Below are positions 6,234-8,359 of a stretch of DNA of 8,359 nt, one piece after another; the first letter of the stretch is position 1, and every line of letters starts with the position of its first letter. Under the pieces are notes generated by a model. That model saw only the letters and a program-made list of their open reading frames with translations. It ran no database searches and was not told the DNA's origin. The stretch is from CAZZCP01 sp964653235. GTDB taxonomy: Bacteria > Bdellovibrionota > Bdellovibrionia > Bdellovibrionales > UBA840. The position numbers and the translations under genes are program-made. Location of the stretch: assembly GCA_964653235.1 (NCBI GenBank), contig CAZZCP010000092.1:1-8359 (forward strand), given 5' to 3'.

Positions 6234-6236
6234 GCA
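6222..6236. promoter_or_regulatory. 15-bp palindrome in the corA/barrel divergent promoter region
   Basis: TGCAATT-G-AATTGCA is a perfect inverted repeat of two 7-bp arms about a central G. It lies between the divergent corA and barrel genes, beside CATAAT (6235-6240), a possible -10 of the plus-strand gene, and over the -35 position of the candidate corA promoter. A tandem AATTACTA repeat (6183-6190, 6192-6199) lies close by. One dimeric regulator could control both genes. Confidence 0.45.
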
Positions 6237-6260
6237 TAATAGCCAAGAAAAGGAGGCGAT

Positions 6261-6869
6261 ATGAAAACACTTAGCCTAATACTATTATTCTTTGTCTCTT
6301 CAGTGCATGCACAAGATGGGCAATCTATAGTGCGAGAAAAATCTTTAGCAACCCGCGGGGCCTATACAGCCGCTCAAGGAGTTCGGGTCGCTCTGGTTAA
6401 AAGCTTTTTTGATGCAGAAGTTGATTTTGGCGACTTTTCTTCATCTGGCGATGCCGATCAAGAATATGGATTTGCTTTGGGGTATGCTTATATTCCTGTT
6501 GATGATCTTGGCTTTATTTTAAACTCTGTCTACAACTTTTATGATGATGAAATAGAGAACTTTAGGTTTGAAGCTAGTGTCAGCTATGCTGCATCGGATA
6601 TTCTCTATATCTTTGGAGGATTCAATACGAGTACCTATACGGCATTATTTAGTAATCAAACTGACCTATTAGGCAACCGACTCGATTGGAGTTCAGAGTT
6701 TGGTTTAGGTTACCAATTGGGAATAGGAATACAGGCCACGGACCGTTTGGGAATTAGTCTAGCTTATTACGAAACCAATTCTGCTGTACAAATTGAATCC
6801 TCTGCTCTCAACCTAGATACTGACTTGCAAATGGACGGTCTAGAATTGCAGCTGAATGCTACTTTTTAA
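6261..6869 (+). CDS. Outer-membrane beta-barrel protein, unrecognised family
   Basis: A 202-aa exported protein with Sec signal peptide MKTLSLILLFFVSSVHA, probably cut after Ala17. The mature part is made of alternating aromatic/Gly strands (FALGYAYIPV, LYIFGGFNTSTYTALF, FGLGYQLGIGIQ, LGISLAYYE) with acidic turns between them, the pattern of an 8-stranded barrel of OmpA/OmpW-like size. It ends in NATF: the C-terminal Phe is the BAM-complex recognition residue of outer-membrane barrels. AAGGAGG (6250-6256) precedes the ATG at a spacing of 4. It is divergent from corA and its stop overlaps that of the convergent barrel gene. I do not recognise a specific family. A role as porin or structural protein is possible but not shown. 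Confidence 0.8.
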   Translation: MKTLSLILLFFVSSVHAQDGQSIVREKSLATRGAYTAAQGVRVALVKSFFDAEVDFGDFSSSGDADQEYGFALGYAYIPVDDLGFILNSVYNFYDDEIENFRFEASVSYAASDILYIFGGFNTSTYTALFSNQTDLLGNRLDWSSEFGLGYQLGIGIQATDRLGISLAYYETNSAVQIESSALNLDTDLQMDGLELQLNATF

Positions 6870-7531
6870 AAGCGATAACTAAGATCAGCGGCAACAATGG
6901 GGATGAATATATCGGCATAGAGATCATCTAAATATTCATCCAAAGCCGCAGAGGTTCGTTCACTCAGAACAGGACGGTTTTCGATAAAGGCCGTGGCAGA
7001 GCCAGATAGGGTTTTCAAAATCCCAAAGTGCAGAGTAAAGGGGAGATTTTGCCAAAACTCCCACTCGTAGGCGCCACCAATATAGAAGCTATCAACAGCA
7101 GCATCTAATTCAACCACTGTTGTGGCCGATGGAAAACTAATGCCTAAAAGGATTTCTAATAATTCTCCTGTGGTCGAATCGGCCGAGTTCTCTGCATATA
7201 TATAAGATGCCTCCAAATGAAAACTCGAATCTAATAGATGTGATAGGCGAAAGCCAAATTCAAAGACATTTGCTCCGGGTAAAAAGTCATCAATGAGTTC
7301 GGCGGTTACAGAATCATAAAACTGAAAGCCAGTACCCACCTCATTGATAACCCCTACAAAAGGCTCAGGAATAAAGCCATAGCCAACAAAGACTCCAAAG
7401 CTTTCATAGATTTCAAGGTCGGCACGAAGACCAATACTCAGAGGAAATTTGATTTCAGGGCCAGCAGAGAATTGAAAATCTTGGGAGTGAGCGATAGGGC
7501 TCATAAACAATAAAAGCATCAAATATTTCAT
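6866..7531 (-). CDS. Outer-membrane beta-barrel protein, unrecognised family
   Basis: A 221-aa exported protein with signal peptide MKYLMLLLFMSPIAHS, probably cut after Ser16. The mature sequence alternates strands such as FGVFVGYGFIPEPF, VFEFGFRLSHLL and LHFGILKTL with loops rich in Asp, Glu and Ser. It ends YRF, with the C-terminal Phe of BAM-assembled barrels. It looks like a cousin in style, not obviously in sequence, of the barrel convergent with it. The start has only a weak Shine-Dalgarno. A TTGACA box stands so close that the transcript may be leaderless. No terminator separates the two genes, whose stops overlap by 4 bp. Confidence 0.78.
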   Translation of the reverse strand: MKYLMLLLFMSPIAHSQDFQFSAGPEIKFPLSIGLRADLEIYESFGVFVGYGFIPEPFVGVINEVGTGFQFYDSVTAELIDDFLPGANVFEFGFRLSHLLDSSFHLEASYIYAENSADSTTGELLEILLGISFPSATTVVELDAAVDSFYIGGAYEWEFWQNLPFTLHFGILKTLSGSATAFIENRPVLSERTSAALDEYLDDLYADIFIPIVAADLSYRF

Positions 7532-7537
7532 GCCGAG

Positions 7538-7566
7538 ATTCTTTCTTAGAAGAAAATAATTGTCAA
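7538..7566 (-). promoter_or_regulatory. Candidate promoter of the second barrel gene, possibly leaderless
   Basis: On the minus strand a perfect TTGACA (plus 7561-7566) is followed after 17 nt by AAGAAT (plus 7538-7543, 4 of 6 matches). The transcription start predicted 7 nt beyond the -10 falls at the A of the ATG (7531). If right, the mRNA has no leader. If not, the -10 lies elsewhere. Confidence 0.4.
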
Positions 7567-7600
7567 TTTAAGCACAAATAAACAACACGTATCTTACTTT

Positions 7601-8086
7601 TTATAGATCTCTTTCTTTCAGTAATGCCTTTTCTAGGCGAGCCATGGCTTGCTTTTGAATCGTATGCTCTGGAAAGCTACGAATGACCAATGATTGAAAA
7701 AATGGAAAAGCTTGTTTTGCCCAAAGTCCAAGGTCAAAACGATCTGTTTGCAAAATGATTTTTCCATCTTGAACCTGTAATTCTGTTTTTACAGAGTTTT
7801 CAATCTTGCGGCCAGTAGCTGCGAATTTGTAGTTGGCTGTCCATGAAACCTGGGCCAAAGACTTTTCTTCGTCTATTTCATCTATTCTATAGCTCAAAGA
7901 AAAATCGCTATCTCTTGAGCTGAGAAGAATTTTCCACATGCAGCGAACTTGCTCGGTGTAGAGTTCAGTAAAAATCGGATCAGAGAAAATCTTAGCGACA
8001 TTTTCTTGATAGAGCGAAGCCATCACTTGGTGGTTTTTTTCTTGAAAGGCATCGAAAAATTTTTTTGCGGTTTCTTTTGTGGTCAT
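7601..8086 (-). CDS. NTF2/SnoaL-like domain protein
   Basis: A 161-aa soluble protein with the NTF2/SnoaL cone fold. It opens with TTKETAKKFFDAFQEKN and then shows the family pattern YQEN-V-A-KIFSDPIF (26-39) and R-C-M-W-KILL (48-55). A strand-rich half ends in a positively charged helix. Such domains are found in isomerases, hydrolases and as plain binding scaffolds, so no reaction can be assigned. The ATG at 8086 is chosen because the family pattern begins there, although its ribosome-binding context is poor. An upstream TTG at 8137 would add 17 residues and has an AAGGAA seven bases before it. No signal peptide or membrane segment is seen. Its closest neighbours are the tRNA-Asn upstream and the second barrel gene downstream, both on the same strand. 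Confidence 0.75.
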   Translation of the reverse strand: MTTKETAKKFFDAFQEKNHQVMASLYQENVAKIFSDPIFTELYTEQVRCMWKILLSSRDSDFSLSYRIDEIDEEKSLAQVSWTANYKFAATGRKIENSVKTELQVQDGKIILQTDRFDLGLWAKQAFPFFQSLVIRSFPEHTIQKQAMARLEKALLKERDL

Positions 8087-8167
8087 AAATAAATTGGCTC
8101 TAGAGGAGAGCTTACCGACTTGCCTCACGCTCGTCAACCTAGGGTTCCTTCACTTCGTTCAGTCATG

Positions 8168-8194
8168 CAATTTTTATCTTCCTGTTAAAAATTG
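8168..8194. repeat. 9-bp AT-rich inverted repeat between NTF2-like gene and tRNA-Asn
   Basis: CAATTTTTA (8168-8176) and TAAAAATTG (8186-8194) are exact inverse copies around a 9-nt loop. It stands about 80 bp upstream of the NTF2-like start. It could be an operator, or a weak terminator in either direction since T and A runs flank the loop. Confidence 0.4.
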
Positions 8195-8234
8195 TCGAAC
8201 CCATCTGCGAGTCAGAAACCCGGGCCCGTGAAAC

Positions 8235-8263
8235 AAAAAAATTGACACACAAGGTATCGATTT
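8235..8263 (-). terminator. Likely terminator of tRNA-Asn
   Basis: On the minus strand, directly after the tRNA, AAAT-C-GATAC pairs with GTGTC-A-ATTT (9 bp, one mismatch, one U-G) around a CTTGT loop (plus-strand arms 8239-8248 and 8254-8263). A run of seven Ts overlaps its base. It is weaker than the tRNA-Ser terminator. Confidence 0.45.
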
Positions 8264-8271
8264 CTTTTAAT

Positions 8272-8346
8272 TGGCTCTGGAGGAGGGATTCGAACCCCCG
8301 ACCAAGCGGTTAACAGCCGCTTGCTCTACCACTGAGCTACTCCGGA
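8272..8346 (-). tRNA. trnN: tRNA-Asn (anticodon GUU)
   Basis: The minus strand folds as a 75-nt tRNA with encoded CCA. The anticodon stem AGCGG/CCGCT holds loop CTGTTAA, anticodon GUU, which reads AAC and AAU. The D-stem is GCTC/GAGC and the T-arm carries TTCGAAT with one G-U. The acceptor stem pairs TCCGGAG with CTCCAGA and contains a C-A mismatch at position 3:70, which is odd and could be a variant or an assembly error. The discriminator is G. It decodes asparagine. Confidence 0.94.
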
Positions 8347-8359
8347 TCACGCATGGAGG

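Noticed and set aside
6064..6270. 68-codon minus-strand frame in the corA/barrel intergenic region
   Set aside because: It overlaps the corA start and the barrel start, has no Shine-Dalgarno, and its protein resembles random translation.
8242..8271. TTGACA-18-TTTAAT on the plus strand aimed at the antisense of tRNA-Asn
   Set aside because: Falls inside the terminator-like hairpin on the opposite strand and AT-rich DNA; no plus-strand gene follows in the window.

Overview
The window looks like ordinary chromosomal DNA from a low-GC Gram-negative bacterium. It carries three proteins with Sec signal peptides and beta-barrel-like sequence (two ending in the C-terminal Phe typical of outer-membrane barrels), a lipoprotein protease with a clear lipobox, a sigma32-type heat-shock promoter and CorA. 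The style (AT-rich, many small unclassified outer-membrane barrels, secreted proteases) would suit Bdellovibrionota or a related deltaproteobacterial group, but no gene here fixes the taxonomy. A run of ten Ns at 4170-4179 shows that this is a draft scaffold.

Layout, left to right. Positions 1-56 hold what looks like the terminus of an IS481-type insertion sequence. tRNA-Ser(UGA) with its own terminator follows on the minus strand. After a 390-bp non-coding stretch, a plus-strand run begins: a trypsin-like lipoprotein protease (598-1479), a cytosolic M3 oligopeptidase (1532-3556), a single-domain response regulator (3579-3941), and a small exported barrel-like protein that overlaps the regulator by one base (3941-4465). 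A heat-shock-type promoter then drives an Hsp20 chaperone (4556-4984). A UUCG-loop terminator separates Hsp20 from the convergent corA (5012-6079, minus). corA is divergent from an outer-membrane barrel gene (6261-6869, plus), which in turn collides tail to tail with a second barrel gene (6866-7531, minus), their stop codons overlapping. An NTF2/SnoaL-like gene (7601-8086, minus) and tRNA-Asn(GUU) (8272-8346, minus) close the window.

Functionally this is a mix of proteolysis and protein quality control (secreted protease, M3 peptidase, Hsp20), ion transport (CorA) and envelope proteins, flanked by tRNA genes. The M3 peptidase, receiver and first barrel gene are close enough to be one transcription unit. 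I see no phage, CRISPR, toxin-antitoxin or defence module and no convincing undescribed multi-gene system. The points most worth following up are regulatory: a perfect 10-bp hairpin that buries the ribosome-binding site of the M3 peptidase, a 12-bp palindrome beside the hsp20 promoter, a 15-bp palindrome between the divergent corA and barrel promoters, a possible leaderless promoter for the second barrel gene, and a shared Phe-stop palindrome at the convergent barrel genes. The N gap is probably an assembly artefact.
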